Shown here one piece after another: positions 8,734 to 18,377 of a DNA stretch of 64,000 nucleotides. Every line of letters starts with the position of its first letter. Positions within the stretch are counted from its first letter, which is position 1. Below the pieces are notes generated by a model, which worked only from the letters and a program-made list of their open reading frames with translations, had not been told where the DNA came from and made no database searches. Both the position numbers and the translations under genes were made by a program. The stretch comes from Zhenpiania hominis (GTDB lineage Bacteria > Bacillota > Clostridia > Peptostreptococcales > Anaerovoracaceae): positions 7,352 to 71,351 of the forward strand of contig NZ_JACRYT010000014.1 in the NCBI RefSeq assembly GCF_014333425.1. The letters run 5' to 3'.

Positions 8734-8776
8734 TTTGATATCCCTTCTCTTTCTTTTGTAATTCATGTTATCCTCT

Positions 8777-8805
8777 ATTATAACATAATTTTTTCGCTGT
8801 CCGAA
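8777..8805 (-). promoter_or_regulatory. Promoter of the small membrane protein/Usp/DUF308 group
   Basis: Extended -10 TGTTATAAT on the minus strand (plus ATTATA at 8777-8782), with a weak TTCGGA 17 bp upstream. Confidence 0.55.
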
Positions 8806-8844
8806 CCCCTATCTTCGATCTTTCACAAATCTTTGACAATTCAT

Positions 8845-9630
8845 TCAGCCTTCTTTTTTCTTATCTTCCCTGAGCCTTGGAATGAACCGAGCCGCAAAGC
8901 CCCTGCCTCTGTTTTTTATATAAATCAGCCCAAAGACGGAAAAAACAACCGCTCCCACAAAGTTTACAAACAGATCTTTCATCGTATCATACAGACCGAT
9001 ATCCAGATACTGCTCCCAACGCTGTCCGTTCACCGTTACACTTTCAACATTCATATCAACAGGGACATTGGCCCCTTCCGGATTGAGGGCAACAGAATGA
9101 AAGGAAGATATCCATGTATCCTTCTGCATGTCCTTTCCAAAGAAATAATCCATAGAGAATTCAAAGAATTCCCATAAAACTCCAATCGTCATGGAAAAGC
9201 AGAAGGCTACAACCGCCACAAAAGCAGGAGAAAGGGTCATGGAAACCCGTTCGTGCTCATTCAGAACATCAATCATAGCGAAGCCAACGGCTGCTGCCAG
9301 AAAGCCGTTTATCGTATGAAGCATATCGTCCCATCCTTCAAATATTACATAATATTCCTGTACCTCTCCCAGAATTTCCGCCGCAAAAATAAAGCAGACA
9401 ATAATGATTTCCAGCGTATTGGGAAGGACAATCTTAAGTTGATAAGACAAAAGCGATGGAAGCAGCAGCAAAATCAACGTCAGTCCGCAGATAAACACAT
9501 TGTCCCAGTTTTTATTTAAAATCTGAGCAATCATTACTCCAATAACCAGGGCGCGTATGATGATATAGACAATCATCTTCGACTTGCTTCCGTATTCTAT
9601 CGACAGAATCTTTTTTTTATCCCCTTTCAA
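8845..9630 (-). CDS. YjdF/DUF2238-like integral membrane protein
   Basis: A 261-residue polytopic membrane protein with about six helices. The motif GWDDMLHTINGFLAAAVGFAM near residue 105 and the later VLWEFFEFSMDYFFG match the conserved Asp-His-Gly and Trp-Glu-Phe blocks of the YjdF family. Its role is unknown. The start is TTG at 9630, eleven bases after the TPR gene stop and behind a GAGGAGG site, so it is probably the last gene of the long dcw-argS transcription unit. Confidence 0.7.
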   Translation of the reverse strand: MKGDKKKILSIEYGSKSKMIVYIIIRALVIGVMIAQILNKNWDNVFICGLTLILLLLPSLLSYQLKIVLPNTLEIIIVCFIFAAEILGEVQEYYVIFEGWDDMLHTINGFLAAAVGFAMIDVLNEHERVSMTLSPAFVAVVAFCFSMTIGVLWEFFEFSMDYFFGKDMQKDTWISSFHSVALNPEGANVPVDMNVESVTVNGQRWEQYLDIGLYDTMKDLFVNFVGAVVFSVFGLIYIKNRGRGFAARFIPRLREDKKKEG

Positions 9631-9641
9631 TGGTTCCTCCT

Positions 9642-10880
9642 CTATTTCTTCTTATCCAACCTCTTAATCCGGTGTTTTCCCACTGTTTTTTCTTCCGGAT
9701 CCTCGCTTTTTATTTCTTCGATAAACTCCGGCTTTTGGTTTTCCGGCTCCCTTTCCCGCAGCTTTTTATCTTCCTCAAGAATTTCTTTCTTCAAAGCCTT
9801 CTGATCCTCTTGGGTATTTTTTCGGATCAGTTCAATTTTCTGTTCGTATTTACGCCTGTTTTCCCGATCGCCTTCCTGCCTGTAAATGGCCGCCAATTCC
9901 TCCATCGTTTCAATATGGCTGGCGTTCATCGTAAGAACCCGCTTAAAACTGGCCACTGCCTGGCCTCTCCGCCCTGTCATTTCATAAGCGACTCCCAGAT
10001 AATAGTGCAATGGCCACCAGGATTCAAAGCGGCTTTTGAGGAAAGGCTCCAGCCGCGCAAGACCTTCTTCATACCGTCCGGACATCACATCATTGTAACC
10101 TTGCTCAATCTGAACAGGTTCTGCCAGCTGTTCAAGGCGTTTGCGTATTTCTTTTTTATCTTTTCCGTTTCGGCTGAACCGGAGAAATTCCTTCCACGTC
10201 AGATCCGCTTTTATGTACAGCCCCATATTAAGGTATGCGTATCCCAAATAATAATAGGCCTGCGCGAAGCGAGGGTGTGTCTCTGTCGTCAGTTCAAAAT
10301 AATCCAGGGCTTCCGCTTTAAATCGCCCTACATATTCTTCGTTGCCGCTGTCCAGATACATGGCCCTGCATGCCCTGGCATAGCTGTACATAGCGTGAAG
10401 GTAGTCCGGTTTCATGCACAGCGCCGCCCGGAAATGAATGCAGGCGTCATCCATAGCGCCTCGTTCCGCCGCGTCTCTCCCTTCTTTCAGCATACCTTCA
10501 TACAACTTATAGTTGTACAGTTTGCTGAGAATTGCCACATAATCTTTCGTATGCTTAAAATGAGGATCGCAGCCCATAACCCAGGCCATATTTTCGGCGA
10601 TCACCAGCATCGGCAGTCCCTCTCCTCCGGCAAAGGCTTTCAGGTCTTTTTTCCTTAAAGGAATCGGAACGCCCTTCATCAGGTCCCCGGCCTTTGATTT
10701 TTCCATAAATTCCGGAGAAAATTCGTCGAAAACAAACTTATTCAAGTACTTTCTGAAATATCGGCCGATCCGATCCTCTCTCAGCTGAATATCCGATTCT
10801 GACGGATCCCGTATCACGGTCCTGGTAATTCCCATTTTCTGAGCCAGTGTTCTTTTATCTTCTCCTGCCATTTCCTTCAC
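9642..10880 (-). CDS. Tetratricopeptide-repeat protein of unknown function
   Basis: A 412-residue soluble protein with no signal peptide or membrane helix. The N-terminal 120 residues are not recognised. At least five TPR-like helix pairs then follow (for example CIHFRAALCMKPDYLHAMY, FAQAYYYLGYAYLNMGLY and PLHYYLGVAYEMTGRRGQA). The last 80 residues are strongly charged, probably coiled coil or disordered. The start given is a GTG that directly follows the stop of the radical SAM gene, while ATG at 10871 is an alternative. A scaffold role is inferred from the repeats only. Confidence 0.7.
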   Translation of the reverse strand: MKEMAGEDKRTLAQKMGITRTVIRDPSESDIQLREDRIGRYFRKYLNKFVFDEFSPEFMEKSKAGDLMKGVPIPLRKKDLKAFAGGEGLPMLVIAENMAWVMGCDPHFKHTKDYVAILSKLYNYKLYEGMLKEGRDAAERGAMDDACIHFRAALCMKPDYLHAMYSYARACRAMYLDSGNEEYVGRFKAEALDYFELTTETHPRFAQAYYYLGYAYLNMGLYIKADLTWKEFLRFSRNGKDKKEIRKRLEQLAEPVQIEQGYNDVMSGRYEEGLARLEPFLKSRFESWWPLHYYLGVAYEMTGRRGQAVASFKRVLTMNASHIETMEELAAIYRQEGDRENRRKYEQKIELIRKNTQEDQKALKKEILEEDKKLREREPENQKPEFIEEIKSEDPEEKTVGKHRIKRLDKKK

Positions 10881-12377
10881 CTACCGGATGTTCCATCCCT
10901 TTCTTTTAAATTTTTTCACCGCGTCAAAATTCATAGTCTGCTCCAGATCCTGCAAAAGCAACTCTGTAAAGACCTGTCCCAGATTTTTTTCCTGCCCGAA
11001 AGCATAAAAAATCCGGTATAAATCCTCCTTTTTATGAGAACGATGCTGGAATCCTCTGTCATAGTAATACTCGGAAAAGTTTTCGTAAAAGACAAAGGGA
11101 CCTTCGTTCATCTGCCGGATCGCCCATGGAAGCGAACGGGAAAATCCTCCCCGGTTGTAATACAGATCCAGAATTTCCTCAATTCTCTGCAGACGGCAAA
11201 GCTCTTCGGCACAGATAAACCGATTGGAAATTACCTGCCAGGGCGGACGATCCATCCATACATAAGAAAAGGAAGCCGCGTCCTGCCAGATCGGCGTACC
11301 CTTCAAAAGTTTAAGAAAACCTAACTGAAAATGATCGGCGCCCAGCTGGTAAACCGCGTCAAAAGAACGGCCGAAAGAAGCATAGTCCTCAAAGGGAAGA
11401 CCAGCGATTAAATCTACGTGTACATGGATGTTTCCCAGATCAATCAACATTTTTGTCTTCTGCAGCACAGCCTTGCTGTCGCTTCTCCGATTTACGGCCT
11501 GCAGCGTCTGCCTGTTTACGGACTGGATTCCGATTTCAAATTGGAACAATCCCTTTCTCGCGTCCTTTAGAAGTTCCAGACATGCCTCGTCCAGAAGATC
11601 CGCGCAAATTTCAAAATGAAAATTCGTGATTCCGTTGTCATGCTTCATCAGATAAGCAAAGAGCTCCCGGCTGCGATCCGGCTGCCAGTTAAAGGTTCGA
11701 TCCAGGAATTTTACTTGTTTTACTTCCTGCTTCAGAAAAAAGGAAAGCTCCTCTTTTACCCGCTCCACCGGAAGTTCCCGCAAGCTGCGATCGATCGAGG
11801 ACATACAATAGCTGCAGGAAAAAGGACAGCCTCTCGCGGATTCATAGTAAATGACTTTATCCGCTTTGCATGGAAAACTGCTGTAGGGAAACGGAATGGA
11901 CGCAAAAGCAGCCGCTTCCTGCGCGGGTCCCGCGAAGATACCGGCCGCGTCCCGGAAAAAAAGTCCCGGCACCTGGCTGTAGGAACCATCTCCATTAAAT
12001 GCCCGGCACCATTTTTCGAAAGCCGTTTCGCCTTCCCCCGCGATCAAAAAGTCTACATAGGGGTGCTCCTCTAAAAAGGCCTCCGCGTCATAACTGACTT
12101 CCGGCCCGCCAAAAAGAATTCGGCACCGGGGCGCCGCTTTTTTCAGATCGGAAGCCAGCTCCGCAGTCTGCCGAATATTCCAGATATAGCAGGAAAAGCA
12201 GACTGCGTCATAATGTCCGGACACCAGCTCGTTAAAGATGTAATCTCTGCTGTTGTTGATGGTAAACTCCTTTACCTCCAGTTCCTGGCAGCAATTTTGG
12301 GCCGCCATATACAGGTATTTGAGCGCCAGGCTGGAGTGGACATATTTAGAATTAAGTGTAGTCAGCAAGATCCTCAT
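10881..12377 (-). CDS. B12-binding-domain radical SAM protein (DUF4080-like C-terminus)
   Basis: A 498-residue enzyme. The N-terminal cobalamin-binding-type fold (residues 1-150) includes LLTTLNSKYVHSSLALKYL and ILFGGPEVSY. The radical SAM core then follows, with the cluster motif CPFSCSYC (about residue 187) and the glycine-rich FEIGIQSVN strand. The C-terminal 130 residues match the layout of DUF4080 proteins. The substrate is unknown for this subfamily. Related B12 radical SAM enzymes perform methylations or ring rearrangements. It is followed without a gap by the TPR gene and preceded by another radical SAM gene one base away. Confidence 0.88.
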   Translation of the reverse strand: MRILLTTLNSKYVHSSLALKYLYMAAQNCCQELEVKEFTINNSRDYIFNELVSGHYDAVCFSCYIWNIRQTAELASDLKKAAPRCRILFGGPEVSYDAEAFLEEHPYVDFLIAGEGETAFEKWCRAFNGDGSYSQVPGLFFRDAAGIFAGPAQEAAAFASIPFPYSSFPCKADKVIYYESARGCPFSCSYCMSSIDRSLRELPVERVKEELSFFLKQEVKQVKFLDRTFNWQPDRSRELFAYLMKHDNGITNFHFEICADLLDEACLELLKDARKGLFQFEIGIQSVNRQTLQAVNRRSDSKAVLQKTKMLIDLGNIHVHVDLIAGLPFEDYASFGRSFDAVYQLGADHFQLGFLKLLKGTPIWQDAASFSYVWMDRPPWQVISNRFICAEELCRLQRIEEILDLYYNRGGFSRSLPWAIRQMNEGPFVFYENFSEYYYDRGFQHRSHKKEDLYRIFYAFGQEKNLGQVFTELLLQDLEQTMNFDAVKKFKRKGWNIR

Positions 12378-12378
12378 G

Positions 12379-13251
12379 TTACAGCATCCGGAACCGTTCG
12401 TCTTTGAGCATATTATGATCCTCCATTGCCCGCCGCAGCATAGCGATCATCTTATCCTTATCCTGAGGCAGATCCCCCCGCAGAGAAACGTAATTGGACG
12501 CGTGATTGCTGCGAAACACGCATTTGCGCTTCACATCTACATTCTTCAGCATCAGCAGGGTTTCCGCAACCACCTCTTCTGCTGTAAGAACCTGAAATTT
12601 TCCGGTTCGGATATCTTTTTCCAGTGGAACTCCCGGTTCCACCATCAAAGTCAGAAGCCCCATATAAGATGGCTCCATCTCACTGATCATGGTACCCGTC
12701 TGGATGGCGTGATCCTCCCATCCGTCTCTTCCTCCCATACCGGAAATAAAGGTAACCGAAGCTTTGATTCCCGAGTCTTCAATTTTACGGACCGCTTCGA
12801 TGATTTCCGCTCTTGTGGCCCCCTTATGAATATCCGCGAGGACTTTATCGCTTCCGGACTCGGCTCCGATGTAAATAATTTTCACCCCGTTTTCATACAG
12901 CTCTTTCAGTTCTTCCGGAGTTTTACGGAGTACATCCTGGGGAGAGCCGTAAACATTGACTCTCTCACATTCCGGAAACACCTTCTGAATATGAGTCAGA
13001 ATCCGCATCAGTTTATCGTTGGAAAGCACCAGCGCATCTCCGTCTGCCAGAAAAATCCGCTCTACCCTGCGGTAATGTCCCCTGGCTGTATCCAAATCCT
13101 CCAGTACTTCATCCAAATTGCGTACCCGGAAGGTCTTATCCTTGAACATGCTGCAGAACGTACATTCGTTATGAGCGCAGCCGATCGTCACCTGTACAAT
13201 CAGGCTGTAAGCTTCGCTGGGCGGTCTGAAAATATTTCCTTCATATCTCAT
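12379..13251 (-). CDS. Radical SAM protein of unknown substrate
   Basis: A 290-residue compact radical SAM enzyme. The iron-sulfur ligands are in CAHNECTFC, which has the spacing CX4CX2C rather than the usual CX3CX2C. DGDAL, NVYGSPQDVL and IYIGAESGSDKVL follow as the barrel strands. It resembles COG1032-like Fe-S oxidoreductases found in many Clostridia. The ATG is preceded by AAGGAGAG. It lies 11 bases after argS and overlaps the ribosome-site region of the next gene, so it belongs to the argS operon. Confidence 0.85.
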   Translation of the reverse strand: MRYEGNIFRPPSEAYSLIVQVTIGCAHNECTFCSMFKDKTFRVRNLDEVLEDLDTARGHYRRVERIFLADGDALVLSNDKLMRILTHIQKVFPECERVNVYGSPQDVLRKTPEELKELYENGVKIIYIGAESGSDKVLADIHKGATRAEIIEAVRKIEDSGIKASVTFISGMGGRDGWEDHAIQTGTMISEMEPSYMGLLTLMVEPGVPLEKDIRTGKFQVLTAEEVVAETLLMLKNVDVKRKCVFRSNHASNYVSLRGDLPQDKDKMIAMLRRAMEDHNMLKDERFRML

Positions 13252-13262
13252 TTTGACTCTCC

Positions 13263-14978
13263 TTACATTTTTTCCGGAGCTTTGATTCCTAAAAGCCCCA
13301 GTCCATTTTTAATCGTGTCCTTCGCCGCTATAACGAGGGCAAGTTTTGCTGTTTTCTCGTCCTCATTGTCTACCAGAACGTGTTCGTCATGATAGAAACG
13401 GTTAAAGGCCTGCGCAATATCTACAATATGTCTTGTAACAATAGAAGGTTCGTATTTTACCCCGGCTTCCGCAATCACTTCCGGAAAAGCGTACAGCAGC
13501 TTCACCAGTTCATAGGCGTTATCCGAAGAAATATAAGACGCGTCAAATTCTCCTGTCTGGGCTTTTTTCACTGCCTCTTCCCCGGCCTTTCTTAAGACGC
13601 TGGCCGCACGGGCGTGAGTATACTGGACATAAGGACCCGTCTCTCCTTCAAAGTTAAGGACCTTATCCCAGGAAAAAACATAATCCTTGATCCGATTATT
13701 GGAAAGCTCCTGGAAAATAACCGCTCCGATCCCGACCATTTTTGCCGTCTCGTCAATATTATCCGTATTTACATTCTTTTCCCGGATAATATCCCTTGTC
13801 TGTTCCACAGCTCGATTCAGCACATCCTCCAGGAATACAACCCTGCCTTCTCTTGTGGACATGGTGCCGTCCTCCAGGCTGACAAGTCCAAAAGGAATGT
13901 GTACGCAGTCTTTCGCCCAGTCATATCCGAGCAGTTCCACAATTTTGATCCACTGCTGGAAATGAAGGTTTTGCTGGGACGCGACCACATAAAGGTTCTT
14001 GTAAAAATCGTAATGTTCTTTTCTGTAAACAGCCGCCGCAATATCTCTTGTAATATAGAGTGTGGAGCCGTCTGATTTTGTAATCAGAGCCGGAGAGAGA
14101 CCATATTCCTCCAGATTAACAATCTGGGCTCCCTGGGATTCTTCCAGAAGGCCCTTATCTTTCAACTCCTGCACAATGCGCGGCATCTTATCCGAATAGA
14201 AGCTCTCTCCCGCATAAGAATCGAACTCGATTCCCAGCATCGCGTAAACCCGGTTAAATTCTTTCAGGCTTTCATCCCGGAACCACTGCCACAGTTCCAC
14301 TTCCTCCGGTTCCCCTTTTTCCAGTCTGGTAAAAATGTCTCTTGCTTCCTGATCCAGACTCGGATCCTTTTCCGCTTCCACATGGAATTTTGTATAATAG
14401 GACAGAAGCGTCTTAATCGGCTCCTTCATGACGTCTTCCTTATTTCCCCACCTTCTATAGGCGCAGATCATCTTGCCGAACTGGGTTCCATAGTCGCCCA
14501 GATGATTGATCCGCACGGTGTCATAGCCCAGGAAATCATAGATCTTGTAGATCGAATTTCCGATTACCGTGCTCCGGATATGTCCGATATGGAACGGCTT
14601 TGCGATATTCGGGGAAGAATACTCCACAATTACCGTTTTTCCTTCTCCCATATCGCTGCGGCCGTAAGAGTCTCCCTTATCGATAATTTCTCCTACGGTA
14701 TCCTTCACGTATACGTCTCTTGCCAGGAACATGTTCACATAGGCGTTAACCGGTTCAACTTTGGCAAAAATAGGATCCCCTCCGATTTTTTCCGCAATAT
14801 CCTTCGCAATCATTGGAGGCGCCTTGCGCAGCACCTTTGCCAGCTTAAAACAAGGGAACGCGTAATCCCCCATCTTGTTGTCCGCAGGAATTTCTATCAG
14901 ATTCTGCAGGTCTTCCCGTTCCATACCTTCAACCGCCTCATTCAGAATCCGGGCAATTTTTTCCTTATAATTCACCAT
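13263..14978 (-). CDS. argS: Arginine-tRNA ligase
   Basis: A class I aminoacyl-tRNA synthetase of 571 residues, the typical length. The N-terminal Add1 domain (residues 1-90) recognises the tRNA D-loop. The HIGH motif (residues 130-133) lies in KPFHIGHIRSTVIGN, and the anticodon-binding C-terminus ends AFNRFYHDEHVLV..LGIKAPEKM. The KMSKS loop is degenerate (DGTMSTREGRVV), as in many bacterial ArgRS. It overlaps the 3' end of the DUF523 gene by 14 bases. No T-box leader precedes it. Confidence 0.96.
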   Translation of the reverse strand: MVNYKEKIARILNEAVEGMEREDLQNLIEIPADNKMGDYAFPCFKLAKVLRKAPPMIAKDIAEKIGGDPIFAKVEPVNAYVNMFLARDVYVKDTVGEIIDKGDSYGRSDMGEGKTVIVEYSSPNIAKPFHIGHIRSTVIGNSIYKIYDFLGYDTVRINHLGDYGTQFGKMICAYRRWGNKEDVMKEPIKTLLSYYTKFHVEAEKDPSLDQEARDIFTRLEKGEPEEVELWQWFRDESLKEFNRVYAMLGIEFDSYAGESFYSDKMPRIVQELKDKGLLEESQGAQIVNLEEYGLSPALITKSDGSTLYITRDIAAAVYRKEHYDFYKNLYVVASQQNLHFQQWIKIVELLGYDWAKDCVHIPFGLVSLEDGTMSTREGRVVFLEDVLNRAVEQTRDIIREKNVNTDNIDETAKMVGIGAVIFQELSNNRIKDYVFSWDKVLNFEGETGPYVQYTHARAASVLRKAGEEAVKKAQTGEFDASYISSDNAYELVKLLYAFPEVIAEAGVKYEPSIVTRHIVDIAQAFNRFYHDEHVLVDNEDEKTAKLALVIAAKDTIKNGLGLLGIKAPEKM

Positions 14979-15414
14979 TGACTTTATTCTCCTTTTCCGT
15001 AATCACATCTATGTTTTCTTTTTTCAGCAAACGCACGAAGTATCCGTCTCCGTCCGTCAAAGTTCCTGAAAAAGTTCCGTCATATACTCTGTCCTTTCCA
15101 CAGGAAGGACTGTTTGCTTTCAGAATCGCTCCCTCCACAGGTTCTTTCCGGCTGCGGGCAGCCTGCTGCGCCAGTTCCCAGCACTCTTTCGCGCCGCGGA
15201 CAAACCCTTCCGTTACGTCTTCTCCCTTGCTGTTGATTACCCGTTCCCCGGAAATTTCCGCCGGAGGCCTCGGTGTCGGCATTCCAGCCTGAACTTCCGG
15301 GCAGACCGCAAGAAAGCTGTGACTTTTCGCGAATTCCTCCACCCACGCGCAAAAATTATTCCCGCCCTTATATTTACAGTTCTCACCCAGAAGGCAGGCG
15401 CTTATAATATACAT
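14965..15414 (-). CDS. DUF523 family protein
   Basis: A 149-residue protein opening YIISACLLGENCKYKGG and containing CPEVQAGMPTPRPPAEI and ILKANSPSCG. These conserved cysteines (in ACLLG.NC, CPE and SPSCG) define DUF523. Their pattern suggests a metal or iron-sulfur site, but the function is unknown. The ribosome site AGAGGTG is well placed. It lies 10 bases after mutS2 and overlaps argS. Confidence 0.88.
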   Translation of the reverse strand: MYIISACLLGENCKYKGGNNFCAWVEEFAKSHSFLAVCPEVQAGMPTPRPPAEISGERVINSKGEDVTEGFVRGAKECWELAQQAARSRKEPVEGAILKANSPSCGKDRVYDGTFSGTLTDGDGYFVRLLKKENIDVITEKENKVNGEL

Positions 15415-15424
15415 GGCATCACCT

Positions 15425-17803
15425 CTATTTCAGTGTAACGACTGTCACACCATCTCCGCCTTCATCAAAATTTCCTTTGCGAAAGCGTTTTACATGTTTA
15501 TGAGAACGCATCATCTCCTGCAGACCTTTTCTGAGAATTCCTTCTCCCCTTCCGTGTATAATCGTCACTTCTTTCAAACCCGCCATGGTCGCGTCATCCA
15601 GATATTTATCTACATCCATGACAGCGTCATCCAGGCTTTTCCCTCTTACGTCAATGGAGATAGACACGTTCTGAGTCTTTGTCTTGTACATAGAACCATA
15701 ATTTTTGCGGACTTTTCTCGGACGGTTGACATCCAGCGCGCCCCCTTCGATCAGCATAATGTCATCCAGATTCACCTTTGCTTTCAGGATCCCAACCTGC
15801 ACGGTCAATTCGCCCTTTTCATCCGGCAGAGTCACAATCTCCCCATTCTGTCCAAGGCTCAGCACTTTGACCCTGTCGCCCAGTCGAAGCTCTTCCGCAG
15901 ACACCGGATTGTCGTTCACTTCCCGGATTACTTTTTCCCGATATTTTCCGGCCGCGTCTCTCAGCTTTTTTCTGTTTTCATCAAAGATCCGATTTCTTTG
16001 TCCAAGGCTTTCGATTTTTTTCAGTTCCCGCAGTTCTTCCTGAACCTCTTTCGAAACATCTTTCGCCTCCTGCAGGATTTGCCGCGCCTCCTCTTTCGCT
16101 TTATTTAAAATTTCCGTTTTCTTTTCTTCCAGCTTTTTCGCCTGCTGCTCAAGCTCTTCCTTCCGGATCTTCATTTCCTGATTCAGGCGCACCGCTTCGT
16201 CTCGCTCTTCTTCCGCAGCTTTTTTGTCCGCTTCGAGCGCGGAAATGACTTCTTCGAACTGAATATCCCCTCCATCCAGCAGCCGCCTGGATGTTTCGAT
16301 AATTTCTCCCGGCAGCCCTAATTTTTGCGAGATTTCAAAAGCGTTCGATTTTCCTGGAACGCCGATAGCCAGCCTATAGGTGGGACTCAAAGTCTCCACA
16401 TTAAATTCCATGGAAGCATTTTCAACTCCCTCCGTGGAGATGGCATATTTTTTTAGTTCGGTATAATGAGTCGTAGCAATCGTGGCCGCTCCCTTTTTCT
16501 CCAAGTCCTCTAAAATAGCAATCGCCAAGGCCGCTCCTTCGGTCGGATCGGTTCCGGCTCCCAGCTCGTCCACAAGCACCAAACATCCTTCCCCCGCGTG
16601 TTTTACAATATCCACGATATTCGTCATATGGGAGGAAAAAGTGGACAGACTCTGTTCGATGCTCTGTTCATCTCCAATATCCGCGAAAATATCCTTCCAC
16701 ACCGGAATCCGGCTGCCTCCTGCCGCCGGGATATGAAGTCCTGTCTGCGCCATCATAGATAAAAGCCCTGCTGTCTTCAGGGTCACAGTCTTTCCGCCTG
16801 TGTTAGGACCTGTGATTACCAGCGTATTGTAGCTTCCCCCTATGGAAAGGTCAATCGGCACTACTTTTTTCGGATCCAACAGAGGATGTCTTGCCTCTTT
16901 CAGCACCAGTTCTCCATCTTCACTAATCTGCGGTTCTTCACCATGTTGGAGCATAGACAGCTTTCCTTTTGCCATAATCACATCCAACTGCACCAGCAGC
17001 TTCTGATTGTTCAGAAGATCGTGATAATGCTCCGCGACTCTGGCGGTCAGCTCCGCGAGGATGCGTTCAATCTCCGCCTTTTCCTGAAGCTCCAGCTGAC
17101 GCAGCTCATTGTTGAGATTAACGATAACCTGGGGTTCAATGAATACGGTCGCGCCGGTCGAACTCTGATCGTGAACAATACCCGGAAATTTTCCCCGATG
17201 CTCCTGCTTGACTGGAATCACATACCGTCCGTCTCTGACGGTTACAATCGCGTCCTGGAGCATGGTCCGGTTTTCCGCTGAATTGATAATGTGGTTGATC
17301 TTCGATTTCAGAGCGTCATTCTGACGCAGGATCGCCCTTCGAATCTGTTTCAGCTCCGGACTTGCGTTATCTGCCATTTCATCTTCCGAAAGGATGCACC
17401 GGTCAATTTCGTCTTCCAAATTTTTATGCACCGCGATGACTTCTCCGATGCTCTGAATCACAGGCAGAGGCGGCAAATCGCTTTTCAGAAAAGTCGTCAC
17501 GCGCCGGGCAAGACTCAGGTTGAAATGGATCTGCAGAAGCTGTTTCATAGTGAGGCTTCCGCCTTTTCTCGCCCGGTGAAGGCTGTCCTCAATATCATAA
17601 AAACCACCGAGCGGAAGAGGTCCTTTATGAAGGATCAGACGCACCGCTTCTGTGGTTTCCATCAGCATATCCCGGATTACCGGAATTTCGTGAAAAGGTC
17701 TGAGCCCTGAGACCACCTTTTTGGCCATCTCAGAGCCCGCCTGTTCTTCTAGTTTTGTCAGGATCTTATTGTATTCTAAAATACGAATTGTTTTTTCTCT
17801 CAT
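15425..17803 (-). CDS. mutS2: MutS2 (endonuclease MutS2/ribosome-collision ATPase)
   Basis: A 792-residue MutS-family ATPase lacking the mismatch-recognition domain. The Walker A motif GPNTGGKT is at residues 332-339 and VLVDELGAGTDPTEGAAL is the Walker B region. A long coiled coil spans about 510-630. The C-terminal Smr domain carries the DVRG and HGRGEGILR motifs near 715-755. MutS2 acts in suppression of recombination and, in B. subtilis, in splitting collided ribosomes. The ATG is preceded by AAGGAAATCA. It lies directly downstream of zapA, a frequent Firmicute arrangement. Confidence 0.95.
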   Translation of the reverse strand: MREKTIRILEYNKILTKLEEQAGSEMAKKVVSGLRPFHEIPVIRDMLMETTEAVRLILHKGPLPLGGFYDIEDSLHRARKGGSLTMKQLLQIHFNLSLARRVTTFLKSDLPPLPVIQSIGEVIAVHKNLEDEIDRCILSEDEMADNASPELKQIRRAILRQNDALKSKINHIINSAENRTMLQDAIVTVRDGRYVIPVKQEHRGKFPGIVHDQSSTGATVFIEPQVIVNLNNELRQLELQEKAEIERILAELTARVAEHYHDLLNNQKLLVQLDVIMAKGKLSMLQHGEEPQISEDGELVLKEARHPLLDPKKVVPIDLSIGGSYNTLVITGPNTGGKTVTLKTAGLLSMMAQTGLHIPAAGGSRIPVWKDIFADIGDEQSIEQSLSTFSSHMTNIVDIVKHAGEGCLVLVDELGAGTDPTEGAALAIAILEDLEKKGAATIATTHYTELKKYAISTEGVENASMEFNVETLSPTYRLAIGVPGKSNAFEISQKLGLPGEIIETSRRLLDGGDIQFEEVISALEADKKAAEEERDEAVRLNQEMKIRKEELEQQAKKLEEKKTEILNKAKEEARQILQEAKDVSKEVQEELRELKKIESLGQRNRIFDENRKKLRDAAGKYREKVIREVNDNPVSAEELRLGDRVKVLSLGQNGEIVTLPDEKGELTVQVGILKAKVNLDDIMLIEGGALDVNRPRKVRKNYGSMYKTKTQNVSISIDVRGKSLDDAVMDVDKYLDDATMAGLKEVTIIHGRGEGILRKGLQEMMRSHKHVKRFRKGNFDEGGDGVTVVTLK

Positions 17804-17811
17804 TGATTTCC

Positions 17812-18366
17812 TTATTCCATTTTTCGTCTATAAGTCTCCAGTTCCTTTTTCAGCTGAAGATTTTCCATCTGAAGGTCGAAGAAACTGTTCTCAAGCTCCT
17901 TACATTTCGCTTCAGACTCGGCAAGTTCCGCTTTGGCGCTTTCCTGCATTTTCTCCGCCGCGGACTGGCTTGCCAGTTTAATATTCTGAATTTCCTGTTC
18001 CTTTTCCATCAAAGTTTTACGCAGAGTATCTCTTTCCTGAACGATCCCCTGTGTTTCTTCTTTATACTGAATCAGATTCTTCTTCGCTTCATCCCACAGC
18101 TGCACGTAATGCTGCGCGTCCTTTTCAAGCTGAACGTTAAGCTTTTTCAGTTCCTCTACCTCATCTTTGCTGTCGAAGCTTTCATCCGCAATATTGACAG
18201 CCGACAGCACTGCCAGATCGGAAACCGAACAGGAAGGCGCCGCGTTGGCAATTTCATGCATCCGGCCGTCCACGTAAGCAGCGACTTTTACAATCTGCTC
18301 TCTGGGTTTCTCTCCGGATATCACATATTCCTGCCCATAAATTTTAACATTTACTTTGCTATCCAT
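17812..18366 (-). CDS. zapA: Cell division protein ZapA with an extended coiled coil
   Basis: The first 85 residues match ZapA, which bundles FtsZ filaments: VNVKIYGQEYVISGEKPREQ, VAAYVDGRMHEIA, and the helix DLAVLSAVNIADE. Typical ZapA ends near residue 85-100, whereas this protein continues as a strongly heptad-patterned coiled coil to residue 184. The extra helix could lengthen the FtsZ cross-link, but that is inference. It has an AAGGAG ribosome site and lies between pheT and mutS2. Confidence 0.85.
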   Translation of the reverse strand: MDSKVNVKIYGQEYVISGEKPREQIVKVAAYVDGRMHEIANAAPSCSVSDLAVLSAVNIADESFDSKDEVEELKKLNVQLEKDAQHYVQLWDEAKKNLIQYKEETQGIVQERDTLRKTLMEKEQEIQNIKLASQSAAEKMQESAKAELAESEAKCKELENSFFDLQMENLQLKKELETYRRKME

Positions 18367-18377
18367 CGTGATTCTCC

